NCBI GenBank assembly: GCA_903929755.1
Contig: CAIYVZ010000014.1
Coordinates: 124,001-188,000 of the forward strand
DNA length: 64,000 nt
Origin: an uncultured Acidobacteriia bacterium
Lineage (GTDB): Bacteria; Acidobacteriota; Terriglobia; Bryobacterales; Bryobacteraceae
Direction of reading: 5' to 3'
The position numbers and the translations under genes are program-made. This document shows positions 34,145-42,792 of the stretch, piece after piece. The notes under the pieces are model-generated. The model had not been told where the DNA came from, made no database searches, and saw only the letters and a list, made by a program, of their open reading frames with translations. Every line of letters begins with the position of its first letter. Position 1 is the first letter of the stretch.

Positions 34145-35647
34145 TTAAACGATAGCGTCCGATGCCGGAGCCTGCGCCGGAATCCCGATATCATCCACTG
34201 GCAGGGTAAAAAAGAACGTAGAGCCCCGCCCCAGCTCACTCTCCACACGAACATCCCCTCCATGCGCCCGCACCAGATGTTTCACGATGGCCAGACCCAG
34301 GCCGGTACCGCCCAACTCGCGGCTGCGCGCCTTATCTACCCGATAAAAGCGTTCAAATAACCGGGACTGGTCTTCCGCCGGAATTCCCATCCCGGTATCA
34401 CGCACAAAGAATTCGATCATCAAAGCGCCATCGGGTTTTACGAGGGGCTGAAAACCTGCCGCGATCGTGCCGTTCAGGGGCGTGTACTTCACCGCGTTGT
34501 CCAGAAGGTTGCTCACTACCTGGTAAAACGCTTCTGAATCGCAGAAAACCTCGCTCAGCGCCTGTTCCGAGCCCGGCTCCGCTTCGTTCTGTTGAATCGT
34601 AATGTTCTTGCGCGCAGCGATGGGCCGAATCGTATCCACCACGCCACCCAGCAACTCATCGGTATGAAATGACGCGAAGCGGAATTCTTTTGTTCGCAGT
34701 TCCAGGCGGGACAGAGTCAGCAGATCCGCAGTCAGCCCCGTCAGCCGTTCGGCATTGTGCCGGATGATGTTCAGAAACCGAAGATTGTTCTTTTCGTCGT
34801 AGAGCGCACCATCAATCAGCGTCTCCGCATAGCCCTGAATCGAGGCCAGAGGTGTCCGAAGCTCGTGCGACACGTTGATCACAAAATCCCGGCGGACTCG
34901 CTCCAGACGGTCCAGTTGAGCGTGCTCGGTCTGCAGTTGCTGCACCGTGCCTTCCAGTTTGGATCCCGTCTCATTCAGTTTTTGACTCAGAACGCCGATG
35001 TCACCGCCCGTAATAAGCGGCAGGCGAGCCTGAAAATTCCCGTTCGCGAGTTCTCCCGCATATGCGATTACCGTGCTCAATCGGCCCGCAATCCGCCGCG
35101 CCAGAAATGCGGCAATAATCACCGCCGGGAGGAAGGCAATCAGCACGCTCTCCCAAATCCGTGCCCGGATGCTGTGGATATCGTCATTCACGGCCTTCAG
35201 GGGCATCGCCAGGCGAAGCGCGTAGCGAGGCTTCGGCCCGGGCTCCATGGGCACCGCCACATACAGGAAATCAATCCCGATGGTGCGGCTACTGCGCGTA
35301 TCCGACCCGCTTCGGCCCTGAAAAGCGGCCTGAAACTCGGGACGAGAGAGGTGATTCTCCATACTCGCCGGGTCGGCCTCGGACTCAGCCAAAACCCTGC
35401 CATCGGAGGCCGCCACCGTCAGCCGGGCCTCGGCCACCCGGGCAAGTTGGTGGATCTTCTCCTGTTCCAGAGGCAGCCCCGCATGGTCGTTCGCGAGGAC
35501 CCTCGCCTTTCCTTCCAGCGCGGATGTGAGGTGCGTCAAGAGATAGTGTTCAGCAACCCGCGAGGCCAGAACATCGGCGGTAAAGAGGGCGACACCCGCC
35601 AAACAGACCACAACAGCAATCAGCTTCAGGAAAATTCGTGCCGTCAT
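34145..35647 (-). CDS. PhoR-like sensor histidine kinase
   Basis: 500 residues from the ATG at 35647. Two membrane segments (about 6-28 and 166-185) bracket a periplasmic sensor domain of some 135 residues. HAMP linker (185-240), HisKA with phospho-acceptor His261 (NVSHELRTPLASI), then HATPase with N box (NLLDNAVKYT), G1 (DTGMGIP), F and G2 (GGTGLGLAIVKHL). It autophosphorylates and passes the phosphate to the adjacent regulator. No pst/phoU genes are nearby, so phosphate sensing is only a guess. Confidence 0.93.
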   Translation of the reverse strand: MTARIFLKLIAVVVCLAGVALFTADVLASRVAEHYLLTHLTSALEGKARVLANDHAGLPLEQEKIHQLARVAEARLTVAASDGRVLAESEADPASMENHLSRPEFQAAFQGRSGSDTRSSRTIGIDFLYVAVPMEPGPKPRYALRLAMPLKAVNDDIHSIRARIWESVLIAFLPAVIIAAFLARRIAGRLSTVIAYAGELANGNFQARLPLITGGDIGVLSQKLNETGSKLEGTVQQLQTEHAQLDRLERVRRDFVINVSHELRTPLASIQGYAETLIDGALYDEKNNLRFLNIIRHNAERLTGLTADLLTLSRLELRTKEFRFASFHTDELLGGVVDTIRPIAARKNITIQQNEAEPGSEQALSEVFCDSEAFYQVVSNLLDNAVKYTPLNGTIAAGFQPLVKPDGALMIEFFVRDTGMGIPAEDQSRLFERFYRVDKARSRELGGTGLGLAIVKHLVRAHGGDVRVESELGRGSTFFFTLPVDDIGIPAQAPASDAIV

Positions 35648-35690
35648 TTTGGAAGTTGTCACATTTATCCAGACTATGCCTGAACCAGAA

Positions 35691-36407
35691 CTACGGGGTC
35701 CCCGCGGGCTTCGCTGTTGCTTCAAAACGGTACCCGAAACCGCGAACCGTAACCAGGTAAACAGGTTCTTCGGGCTGAGCCTCAATCTGCTCTCGCAGCC
35801 GCCGGATATGGACATCTACGGTGCGCGGCGTCACAAAGTGCTGCTCCCCCCACACTTCCCGCAGCAAATCTTCCCTCGACCACGCATGTGCCGGGTGTGA
35901 AAGGAAAAACTCCAGCAAGCGGTATTCGGTGGAGGTTAGTTCCAATTCAACGGAATCGCGAAAAACCCGCCGCGCGGCCGTATCCACGCGAAACGGTCCG
36001 ATTGCCAGTTCGGTGGATTTCTCCGGCGCGCCCGTCTCAATCCGGCGGAGATGGGCCTTAATCCGTGCCAGCAGTTCACGCGGACTGAACGGTTTCGTAA
36101 TGTAGTCATCACCGCCGATTTCCAGCCCCAGCACCCGGTCAACTTCGTCCGAGCGAGCCGTCAGGAAAAGGATCGGCGTCTTCACCAGTTGCCCGCCCTG
36201 ACGGAGCCGCCGGCAGATCTCAAACCCATCCTGGCCCGGCAGCATCACGTCCAGAACAATCAGATCCGGCCGCCATGCTTCCAACTCTTTAATCGTGCCG
36301 TCAACACCGGGGAACACCCTCGTGTGAAAGCCCCCCCTGGTCAGGTTGTACTCAATCAGGGAAGCGAGTTCTGCTTCATCCTCAACAACCGCAATACGGC
36401 TGGGCAT
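35691..36407 (-). CDS. PhoB/OmpR-family response regulator
   Basis: 238 residues from the ATG at 36407. Receiver domain with acidic pocket (VEDE), phospho-acceptor Asp53 (LIVLDVMLPGQDGFE), Thr (FLTARSD) and Lys (ITKPFSP), then a winged-helix DNA-binding domain (ELTSTEYRLLEFFLSHP ... RTVDVHIRRLREQIE ... VRGFGYRF). The kinase gene follows after 43 bases. Target genes are unknown. Confidence 0.95.
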   Translation of the reverse strand: MPSRIAVVEDEAELASLIEYNLTRGGFHTRVFPGVDGTIKELEAWRPDLIVLDVMLPGQDGFEICRRLRQGGQLVKTPILFLTARSDEVDRVLGLEIGGDDYITKPFSPRELLARIKAHLRRIETGAPEKSTELAIGPFRVDTAARRVFRDSVELELTSTEYRLLEFFLSHPAHAWSREDLLREVWGEQHFVTPRTVDVHIRRLREQIEAQPEEPVYLVTVRGFGYRFEATAKPAGTP

Positions 36408-36414
36408 AGTGCGT

Positions 36415-36783
36415 TCAGACCTTTCCCGTTTGACAGGCGTCACACGGACAGACCGAGCGAAGGTGCGTCCAGGAGTAAATCCCCGTGTTGTGACCGTCAC
36501 TCCATTCTATTCGGACTGCGTAATTCCCCACCGGTTCCACAGCCAGCATTTTCAGCCGGGCCTGGAACATTTGAAATGGATTCGGGTCCGAATTGGAGGC
36601 TTTGGGCCGCGGCGTGGTACCGTGCGAGCCCGTGCAGCCCGCACACGGGCACCAGTCGCGCAGATAGACGACGTCATAGTTGCTCTGGTGGCCACCCTTC
36701 CAGTCAATGATGATGCCCTTCGATTTCGAAATAGCAATGTGCTCGGGTGTGGCTTCCTGAATTGAGGCTCGGGTGTCTGACAT
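36415..36783 (-). CDS. DUF971 (GBBH-like N-terminal) protein with Cys-rich motifs
   Basis: 122 residues. Two Cys clusters (RDWCPCAGCTG near 46 and SVCPCDACQTG at the end) surround the DUF971 core (GIIIDWKGGHQSNYDVVYLRDWC; IEWSDGHNTGIYSWTHLR). The same fold is the N-terminal domain of gamma-butyrobetaine hydroxylase and occurs alone in many bacteria, where it may bind zinc or an iron-sulfur centre. It lies 7 bases upstream of the response regulator gene and 20 bases after rel. Confidence 0.85.
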   Translation of the reverse strand: MSDTRASIQEATPEHIAISKSKGIIIDWKGGHQSNYDVVYLRDWCPCAGCTGSHGTTPRPKASNSDPNPFQMFQARLKMLAVEPVGNYAVRIEWSDGHNTGIYSWTHLRSVCPCDACQTGKV

Positions 36784-36803
36784 GTGTTGTTGTTTTCGCT
36801 GCT

Positions 36804-39059
36804 CTACTGATGCGTTCTCTCAACGTCGCGGACGCCCGAAATCCGGCGGATTGCACCGCACAGCTTTTCAAGTTGTTTCTTATCCCGCACGTCAATTGTC
36901 ATTTCAATGGAAGCGGAATCGCCGCTCGAAGAGTAGTCCGTGCGCGCTTCGAGGCTCCGGACGTTGCTGTTTTCGTTGTGCAGGACAGAGGTGATCTGGT
37001 GTAACAGGCCCGGCCGATCGTCCGTCTTCACCACTAAGTGCACAGCGAAAGATTCCGTGGCCGCGCGTTCCCACTCCACCTCGATGCGCCGTTCCGACTC
37101 ATACATTAGATTCTGAACGTTGCTGCAGGTCCGCGTGTGAACGGCAATCCCTTTACCGCGCGTTACGTACCCCACAATGGAATCGCCCTTGATGGGGTTG
37201 CAGCACTTGGCGCGGTACACCATAACGTCATCAATGCCCGTTACGCGGATAACCGCATCGTCGGTGGATGCGCCGTTCCGGGCCGACGACGCGGGTGCTT
37301 CCACCACTGGCGGGCCAGCTTCCGGTACCTGCTCCGGAACGCATTTCTGGAGGACCTGCCGCGCTGAACACTTGCCATACCCCAGCGCGGCATGAAGATC
37401 CTCAATCTTGCTCATCCCGTATTCGGCAGCCACCGCTTCAAAGGCCGCTTTCGGTATCCGGGAAAGCCCAATGCCCAGCCGCCGCGCCTCTTTTTCCAGG
37501 AACTTCTGGCCGATATCAATCGCACGCTCACGCTCGTTCGTGTTGATAATGTGCTTGATCTTGTTGCGCGCACGTGAGGTCTTCGCAAACGCCAGCCAGT
37601 CCTTGCCCGGCTGGTGACCCGGTTGGGTGATGATATCCACCACATCGCCGTTGCGTAAAATACTGCGCAGCGGAACGATCCGGGCGTTGATCCGCGCGCC
37701 AACACAAGTGTTTCCAACTTCGGAGTGAACCGCGTAGGCAAAATCGATCGGGCTGGAACCCGCCGGCAGGACGATTACGCGGCCCTTCGGCGTGAAGCAA
37801 TAGACTTCTTCGGGAAACAGGTCAAGCTTCAGCGTGGAGGTGAATTCGCTCGAATCCTGCATGTCACGCTGCCACTCCACCAACTGTCGCAGCCAGGCGA
37901 TTCGCTGGTCGTCCTGCGCACCGCGCGTGCCCTCCTTGTACTTCCAGTGGGCCGCGATCCCTTCTTCCGCAATCCGGTGCATCTCCTCCGTCCGGATCTG
38001 GATCTCACAATGCTTCCCTTCAGGCCCCACCACCGAAGTGTGCAGTGACTGATAGAGATTGGGACGGGGAATCGCAATAAAATCTTTGATCCGGCCCGGC
38101 ACCGGACGCCACTCGTTGTGAATAATACCCAGCGCCCCATAGCAGTTCTTCACCGAATCCGTAATGATCCGGATCGCCAGAATGTCATACACCTGATCGA
38201 GCGAAATCTTCTGCCGGATCAGCTTCTGGTAGACCGAAAATGCGCGCTTTACACGGCCTTCCACACGCGCCGGAATGCCCTCTCTGCGGAGTTCGGCCTC
38301 CACCGTCTTCCGCATGTTGTCGATATAAAGCTCGTTCGCCGCGCGCTGGGTGTCAATGGTCCGCGAGATCTCAATGAAGGCTTCCGGATCACGATGGCGG
38401 AACGCAAGGTCTTCCAGCTCACCTCGCACCTTGCCCATCCCCAGACGATGCGCAATCGGCGCAAATATCTCGAGCGTCTCTTTGGCAATCCTCTCGCGCC
38501 GCTCCGGACTCAGCGCCCCCAGCGTCCGCATATTGTGGAGCCGGTCCGCGAGTTTCACAATGATCACGCGGACGTCGTTCACCATCGCCAGCAGCATCTT
38601 GCGATAGCTTTCAGCCTGGCGCTCTTCGGCGGAGGAGAACTCGATCTTGCTCAGCTTGGTTACGCCGTCCACACAGCGGGCCACGTCGTCCCCGAAGATC
38701 TTCTGCACTTCCGCGGTGGTGGCCGAAGTGTCTTCCACCACGTCGTGCAACAACCCGGTCACCACACTCACCGCGTCCATCTTCATGCTGGCCAAAATAC
38801 ACGCAACCGCCAGAGGATGAAGTATATACGGTTCGCCCGAAGCCCGAACCTGGCCAGCGTGGCACTTCTCGGCGAACTCGTAGGCTTTCCCGATTACCGC
38901 GATGTCATCTTTCGGCCGCGCTTCGGCGAAGATAGCCAACAACTCGGCCAGCGTGGAGGGTTCCGGCGGAGGCGGAGCAAGACCTTCGTAGACGGCAGGA
39001 AGATCTGCCGCGTCCGTCACGAGATTCGGGACTTCCCTGGGGTTTGCAACCGGCTCCAC
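36804..39059 (-). CDS. Bifunctional (p)ppGpp synthetase/hydrolase, RelA/SpoT family
   Basis: 751 residues. HD hydrolase domain (HPLAVACILASMKMDAVSVV ... LLHDVVEDTS, with metal-binding His and Asp intact), RelA_SpoT synthetase domain (YGALGIIHNEWRPVPGRIKDFIA), TGS domain (PKGRVIVLPAGSSPIDFAYAVH), a helical/zinc-finger-like region with the conserved KCCNPI, and a C-terminal ACT domain (RPGLLHQITSVLHNENSNV). Since both catalytic domains look intact it should both make and break the alarmone, the usual single Rel of acidobacteria. GTG start at 39059. Confidence 0.94.
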   Translation of the reverse strand: MEPVANPREVPNLVTDAADLPAVYEGLAPPPPEPSTLAELLAIFAEARPKDDIAVIGKAYEFAEKCHAGQVRASGEPYILHPLAVACILASMKMDAVSVVTGLLHDVVEDTSATTAEVQKIFGDDVARCVDGVTKLSKIEFSSAEERQAESYRKMLLAMVNDVRVIIVKLADRLHNMRTLGALSPERRERIAKETLEIFAPIAHRLGMGKVRGELEDLAFRHRDPEAFIEISRTIDTQRAANELYIDNMRKTVEAELRREGIPARVEGRVKRAFSVYQKLIRQKISLDQVYDILAIRIITDSVKNCYGALGIIHNEWRPVPGRIKDFIAIPRPNLYQSLHTSVVGPEGKHCEIQIRTEEMHRIAEEGIAAHWKYKEGTRGAQDDQRIAWLRQLVEWQRDMQDSSEFTSTLKLDLFPEEVYCFTPKGRVIVLPAGSSPIDFAYAVHSEVGNTCVGARINARIVPLRSILRNGDVVDIITQPGHQPGKDWLAFAKTSRARNKIKHIINTNERERAIDIGQKFLEKEARRLGIGLSRIPKAAFEAVAAEYGMSKIEDLHAALGYGKCSARQVLQKCVPEQVPEAGPPVVEAPASSARNGASTDDAVIRVTGIDDVMVYRAKCCNPIKGDSIVGYVTRGKGIAVHTRTCSNVQNLMYESERRIEVEWERAATESFAVHLVVKTDDRPGLLHQITSVLHNENSNVRSLEARTDYSSSGDSASIEMTIDVRDKKQLEKLCGAIRRISGVRDVERTHQ

Positions 39060-39119
39060 ACTTCCATTCTAGGTCACAGCCGGGCACATGCACCCGTGAT
39101 GGCGCATGTCGCCAGCAGA

Positions 39120-39893
39120 CTATTTATTCGGAACGGAGGCCCTGGCGCCACGCTCACCCCACGCTGCGGCCTCGGCCATGTCGGCAGCGTACGTGGCCTC
39201 ATCACCCAGCTCGGCGCGGACACGCAGAAGGTCAGCCATGGTCAGCATCGCGCGGGCGTACCCGGTATCCAGATCAAGAGCGGCACGTTCGAACTCAATG
39301 CCATCCTCCAGCGCCTTGCGGTACTTTGCCTTCAGCTCTTCCCGCAACGCTGCATCCTTCAGAGGGCCAGCGTCCTCCGGCACCATGCCGGCTATCTCTC
39401 GGGCTTCCCGGAGCGTGACGCTGAACTCACTCCAGATGATGGCCCCCAGCATGTGAAGCGAAGTCTTGCTGTTCGGGTCCAGCGAGAGCACCTTCAGGTT
39501 CCACTCGCGCGCCCGAACGAACTCGCGCATCTGGAAGTACAGCGTCGCTATCGAGTCGGTCGCCGCCACATTTTTGGGATCCCGCTTCAAAACTTCCTGA
39601 CAGGCCTCAAACGCGAACCTGGCCACCTCCGCGTTTTCCGCGGAAGCATCATCCGGCCGATACGCCTGCACCCAGGCTGCTGCCAGATAGATCCGTGCGT
39701 TCAGCAGGTTGGGGGCGCGCTCTACCGCTTTGGTAAATGACGCTGCCGCCGAGCGAAACTGTCCGGCCTGCAACTCACGGACGCCCAGGTTAAAAGCATC
39801 CCGTGCCGCCAGCGAAATCGGCTGCGCAGAACCGCATACTGCACAAAACAAGGCACACAGGGCAAAACGATAAACCGCGACAACTCTTGGCAT
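39120..39893 (-). CDS. Secreted TPR-repeat protein (paralogue of the 40 kb TPR lipoprotein)
   Basis: 257 residues. Signal peptide about 1-23 (FALCALFCAVCGSAQ). TPR repeats: AFNLGVRELQAGQFRSAAASFTK, ARIYLAAAWVQAY, CQEVLKRDPKNVAATDSIATLYF, EWNLKVLSLDPNSKTSLHMLG. The layout, including the REAREIAGMVPEDAGPLKD stretch, closely parallels the lipoprotein encoded at 39982-40797, so the two are duplicates. A terminator separates them, and this copy lies 60 bases upstream of rel. Confidence 0.8.
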   Translation of the reverse strand: MPRVVAVYRFALCALFCAVCGSAQPISLAARDAFNLGVRELQAGQFRSAAASFTKAVERAPNLLNARIYLAAAWVQAYRPDDASAENAEVARFAFEACQEVLKRDPKNVAATDSIATLYFQMREFVRAREWNLKVLSLDPNSKTSLHMLGAIIWSEFSVTLREAREIAGMVPEDAGPLKDAALREELKAKYRKALEDGIEFERAALDLDTGYARAMLTMADLLRVRAELGDEATYAADMAEAAAWGERGARASVPNK

Positions 39894-39920
39894 CTCAGTG
39901 CTTCAGGATACCTGATTGGA

Positions 39921-39960
39921 AAATAAAAAAAGGACGGCCAGGGATTACCTGGCCGTCCTG
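39921..39960 (-). terminator. Strong intrinsic terminator after the tonB-exbBD operon
   Basis: A 12-bp perfect stem AGGACGGCCAGG/CCTGGCCGTCCT (39931-39942 with 39948-39959), 5-base loop, then on the - strand TTTTTTTATTTTCC. It lies about 22 bases past the TPR lipoprotein stop. Confidence 0.92.
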
Positions 39961-39981
39961 AATATTGAAAAACCGGCTGAA

Positions 39982-40797
39982 CTACTTGGCGTTCGGGTTC
40001 TTTGCTTTTCGTTCTGCTTTGATCTTCGTGGTTTCCAGCGTCTTCTGAACCCAGTCGTCGGCTTCCTTCACGTCAGCCTGATACTGTTCCTTCGTGTCCT
40101 GCAGGTCCGCGCGATACCGGATGAGAAGGTTCATGTAGGCCATAGCATTCTCATATTCGGCATCCACAGCGAGCGCTTTCTTTTCGTACTCAATGCCCTC
40201 GGTCAGAGAAGCCCAGTACTTTTCCTTCAGCGCGGCGCGGTCTTTCACATCCTTGATCGGACCGGGATCTTCCGGCTTCATCTTGGAGTTATTCCGCGCT
40301 TCACGGTCGGCGCCAACAAACTGCGTCCACGGGATTACGCCCAGAGTGTAGAGTGCGCCCTTATCCTTCGGGTCCAGTTCCACAACCTTCCGGTTCCATT
40401 CCTGAGCCTTCGGGAAGTCCTTCCTCTGGTAGTAAAGGTTCGCGATATAGGCTGTGGCCAGAACGTTTTTAGGATCCTGCTTCAGCGTCTCGTTCAGCTC
40501 GGTCATCGCGGCTTCCGCATACTTCTTGTTCTCGGCCGTTTCCGTGCCCGGGATGTACTGCTGAATGTAAGCAATCGCCAGATAGATTCGGATGTTTGGA
40601 ATGCTGGGATCCAGTTCCACCGCCAGCTTGAAGTGATCGACAGCTTCCGGGAAACGGCCAGCCTTAAAGGCAGCAGTTCCGGAATTGATGTTGTCGCGTG
40701 CCTTCAGCTTGTCGCAGCCGGATGCGAAGATGGCGAAGCCGGCGATCATGACGATCGCGGCTGCCCTGCGCGCATTGCTCAGAGTAATGCCACTCAT
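39982..40797 (-). CDS. TPR-repeat lipoprotein in the TonB-ExbBD operon
   Basis: 271 residues from the ATG at 40797, which shares one base with the exbD stop (TGATG); a GTG one codon earlier also fits. The N-terminus ends in a lipobox (GFAIFASGCDK), so it is a lipoprotein. TPR motifs follow (INSGTAAFKAGRFPEAVDHFK, IRIYLAIAYIQQYIPG, TLKQDPKNVLATAYIANLYYQRKDFPKAQEWNRK), with a Lys/Glu-rich tail. TPR partners of Ton systems probably connect the motor to the envelope; the exact role is unknown. Confidence 0.85.
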   Translation of the reverse strand: MSGITLSNARRAAAIVMIAGFAIFASGCDKLKARDNINSGTAAFKAGRFPEAVDHFKLAVELDPSIPNIRIYLAIAYIQQYIPGTETAENKKYAEAAMTELNETLKQDPKNVLATAYIANLYYQRKDFPKAQEWNRKVVELDPKDKGALYTLGVIPWTQFVGADREARNNSKMKPEDPGPIKDVKDRAALKEKYWASLTEGIEYEKKALAVDAEYENAMAYMNLLIRYRADLQDTKEQYQADVKEADDWVQKTLETTKIKAERKAKNPNAK

Positions 40798-41222
40798 CAC
40801 TTGCCTTCCTCAACTTTCGGGGTCATAAGACCAACCTTATCAATACCGGCAGAGTGAGCCGTGTCGATGGCGCGGGCCACAACCTGGAATTCCAGTTCTG
40901 GATCGCCCTTCACGAACACTACTTTCTCAGCTCGAGTCTTGAAGATATCGATCAGACGATCTTCCAGCCTCGCCCAGTCGGTTTCATCCTGGTTGATCTT
41001 CAGGTCGCCCTTCTTATCAATGACGATGACGACGGTACGGTCGTCAGCCTGATTCTGGGGCGCATTCGGGGGTGGCGGCTGGGGCGCGAGCGCGTCCAGA
41101 CCATGCGGAGACACCGGCGAGATCGCCATAAAGATGATAAGCAGGACAAGCAGAATATCGATCATCGGCGTCATGTTGACGTCGCTCTTTACTCCACCAC
41201 CACCGCCAACTGCCATTGCCAT
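40797..41222 (-). CDS. ExbD/TolR-family proton-motor subunit (second copy)
   Basis: 141 residues. A Gly-rich cytoplasmic tail (MAMAVGGGGGVKSDVNMTPMID) precedes one membrane segment (ILLVLLIIFMAI) containing the conserved Asp (NMTPMIDILLVLL), then a periplasmic domain with TVVIVIDKKGDLKINQDET. Works with the ExbB-type pentamer to convert proton flow into force on TonB. Downstream copy of two adjacent exbD genes; the two are similar but not identical. Confidence 0.92.
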   Translation of the reverse strand: MAMAVGGGGGVKSDVNMTPMIDILLVLLIIFMAISPVSPHGLDALAPQPPPPNAPQNQADDRTVVIVIDKKGDLKINQDETDWARLEDRLIDIFKTRAEKVVFVKGDPELEFQVVARAIDTAHSAGIDKVGLMTPKVEEGK

Positions 41223-41360
41223 AGGTCAAAAGCTCCTTGAATAATATCTCGGTTTACCTGCGTTCCGGCGCAGGCCAAATTTAGAACTTGTTGCTGCTCG
41301 ATCCTGTCGCTATTGGATCTTGATACTGGTGAATCGGGATGCTTCCTGAACTTGCCTCGA

Positions 41361-41810
41361 CTACTGAGCAGGCGCCTTCTGCATGCGCCGCGCGTCGAGC
41401 ACCTGCTCGGTCAGCAATCCAACTTCGTCCACACTGCCCGCACGAAGGTTGTCCACAACTTCTTCCACCTTTTCGTACTTGGACCGCGCGTCCGCCTTAA
41501 TATAAACCATCTTGCTGGTCCGTCCGGACAACAGGTCCTTCACGGTCGGAGCCAGTTCGCTGGGGTCAATCTTTTTCAGCCCGGGACTCAGGAAGGTCTG
41601 TCCGTCACGTGTGATCGCGACGATGATGGCATCTTCCTTATCCGCATCCGACATAACGACAGGGTTGCGGGTAAGAGCGAGATCCACCGGGATACTCTTC
41701 GAGAGCATCGGCGTGATGACCATGAAGATGATCAGCACAACGAGCATAACGTCGACCATCGGGGTTACGTTGATGTCGGCTACGGGAGGTGCCGCTTTCT
41801 TTTTTTCCAT
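41361..41810 (-). CDS. ExbD/TolR-family proton-motor subunit (first copy)
   Basis: 149 residues. A short Lys-rich N-terminus (MEKKKAAPPVADINVTPMVD) precedes the membrane segment VMLVVLIIFMVITPML with the conserved Asp, then a periplasmic domain (DAIIVAITRDGQTFLSPGL ... MVYIKADARSKYEKVEEVVDNL). Paired copies of exbD behind one exbB are common in acidobacteria and other groups where Ton and gliding/secretion functions diverge. Confidence 0.93.
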   Translation of the reverse strand: MEKKKAAPPVADINVTPMVDVMLVVLIIFMVITPMLSKSIPVDLALTRNPVVMSDADKEDAIIVAITRDGQTFLSPGLKKIDPSELAPTVKDLLSGRTSKMVYIKADARSKYEKVEEVVDNLRAGSVDEVGLLTEQVLDARRMQKAPAQ

Positions 41811-41857
41811 TCCGATTTCTCCTGATCGTCTAACCGGGAACTTCTCAGTTCCAGGCC

Positions 41858-41903
41858 GAACTCTTGCCGCAGTCCTCGCCAGTTGGGGACTGCGGCAGGT
41901 TCG
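41858..41903. other. Intercistronic hairpin between exbB and exbD
   Basis: An 11-bp perfect stem TGCCGCAGTCC/GGACTGCGGCA (41865-41875 with 41887-41897) extended by CGAAC/GTTCG after a small bulge. No T-run follows on the - strand, so it may set relative mRNA stability rather than terminate. Confidence 0.55.
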
Positions 41904-41933
41904 AAATCAACTCGCGATAAAGCTCAGCGTTAC

Positions 41934-42674
41934 TTACTTGCGGGCGCCGGACCGAGCCTGCGCGCGCTTCAGGAAGTAGTCAACGAGTTCGGAACTGGAG
42001 TTACCCATTTCCACGTCAAAAGCATCGCAACGGCCCGTGAAGTAGTTGAACATCCACACGGCGGGAACGGCGACGAACAGACCGATAGCGGTCGTAACGA
42101 GCGCTTCCGAGATACCACCGGCGATCGCGCCGATACCGGGGGTCTTTTCCGCAGCCATCGTTTTGAACGCGTTGATGATACCGACGACGGTACCGAAGAG
42201 ACCCACGAACGGAGCGGTGGAACCGATAGTGGCCAGAGCGCTGACGCCGCGCTTCAGTTCAGCGTGGACGATGGCTTCGGCGCGTTCCAGAGCACGCTTG
42301 GAGGCTTCAATTTCTTCACCCGAGATTTCGGTGTTACCCTGGTGCGCGCTGAATTCCTGCAGCCCAGCGACGACTACCTTGGCAAGGTGGCTCTTCTTGA
42401 AACGATCCGCAATCTTAATGGCTTCGTCAAGCTTTCCTTCACGGAGAGCGCCGGCGACGGCCGGAGCAAACTGACGGCTCTGCTTACGGGCGGCGTTAAA
42501 CGCCATCAGACGGTCGATCATAACACCAATCGACCAGGCTGACATAAGGAACATGATGACGACAACGCCTTTTGCGAGGCCACCCATCTGCATCCAGAGG
42601 TGACGGAAGTCCCAACCCGGAGCTCCGGATTCCTGCAATAGCATGAGCGCCCATACCTGCATCTGTAAAAGCAT
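41934..42674 (-). CDS. ExbB/TolQ/MotA-family proton channel
   Basis: 246 residues with three membrane segments: about 35-52 (GVVIMFLMSAWSIGVMIDRL), 127-150 (LATIGSTAPFVGLFGTVVGI) and 175-195 (ALVTTAIGLFVAVPAVWMFN). The last two carry the polar/Thr and proline residues of the ExbB channel. It forms the pentameric ring that houses the ExbD dimer. Sits between tonB and the exbD pair. Confidence 0.95.
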   Translation of the reverse strand: MLLQMQVWALMLLQESGAPGWDFRHLWMQMGGLAKGVVVIMFLMSAWSIGVMIDRLMAFNAARKQSRQFAPAVAGALREGKLDEAIKIADRFKKSHLAKVVVAGLQEFSAHQGNTEISGEEIEASKRALERAEAIVHAELKRGVSALATIGSTAPFVGLFGTVVGIINAFKTMAAEKTPGIGAIAGGISEALVTTAIGLFVAVPAVWMFNYFTGRCDAFDVEMGNSSSELVDYFLKRAQARSGARK

Positions 42675-42792
42675 TTTGTTTTAGTCTCCTGCGAGTTGAT
42701 TTTTTTGTACTGCGTTCTTGCTGTAGCGAAATACTAAACTGTAAACCAGATGTTGCTTTTGTGTACTTCCGGAATTACCCGTCGTCTTCGTG

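Noticed and set aside
38118-39740. A 540-codon + strand open frame
   Set aside because: Antisense to rel and the TPR gene; Arg/His-rich and without domain features.
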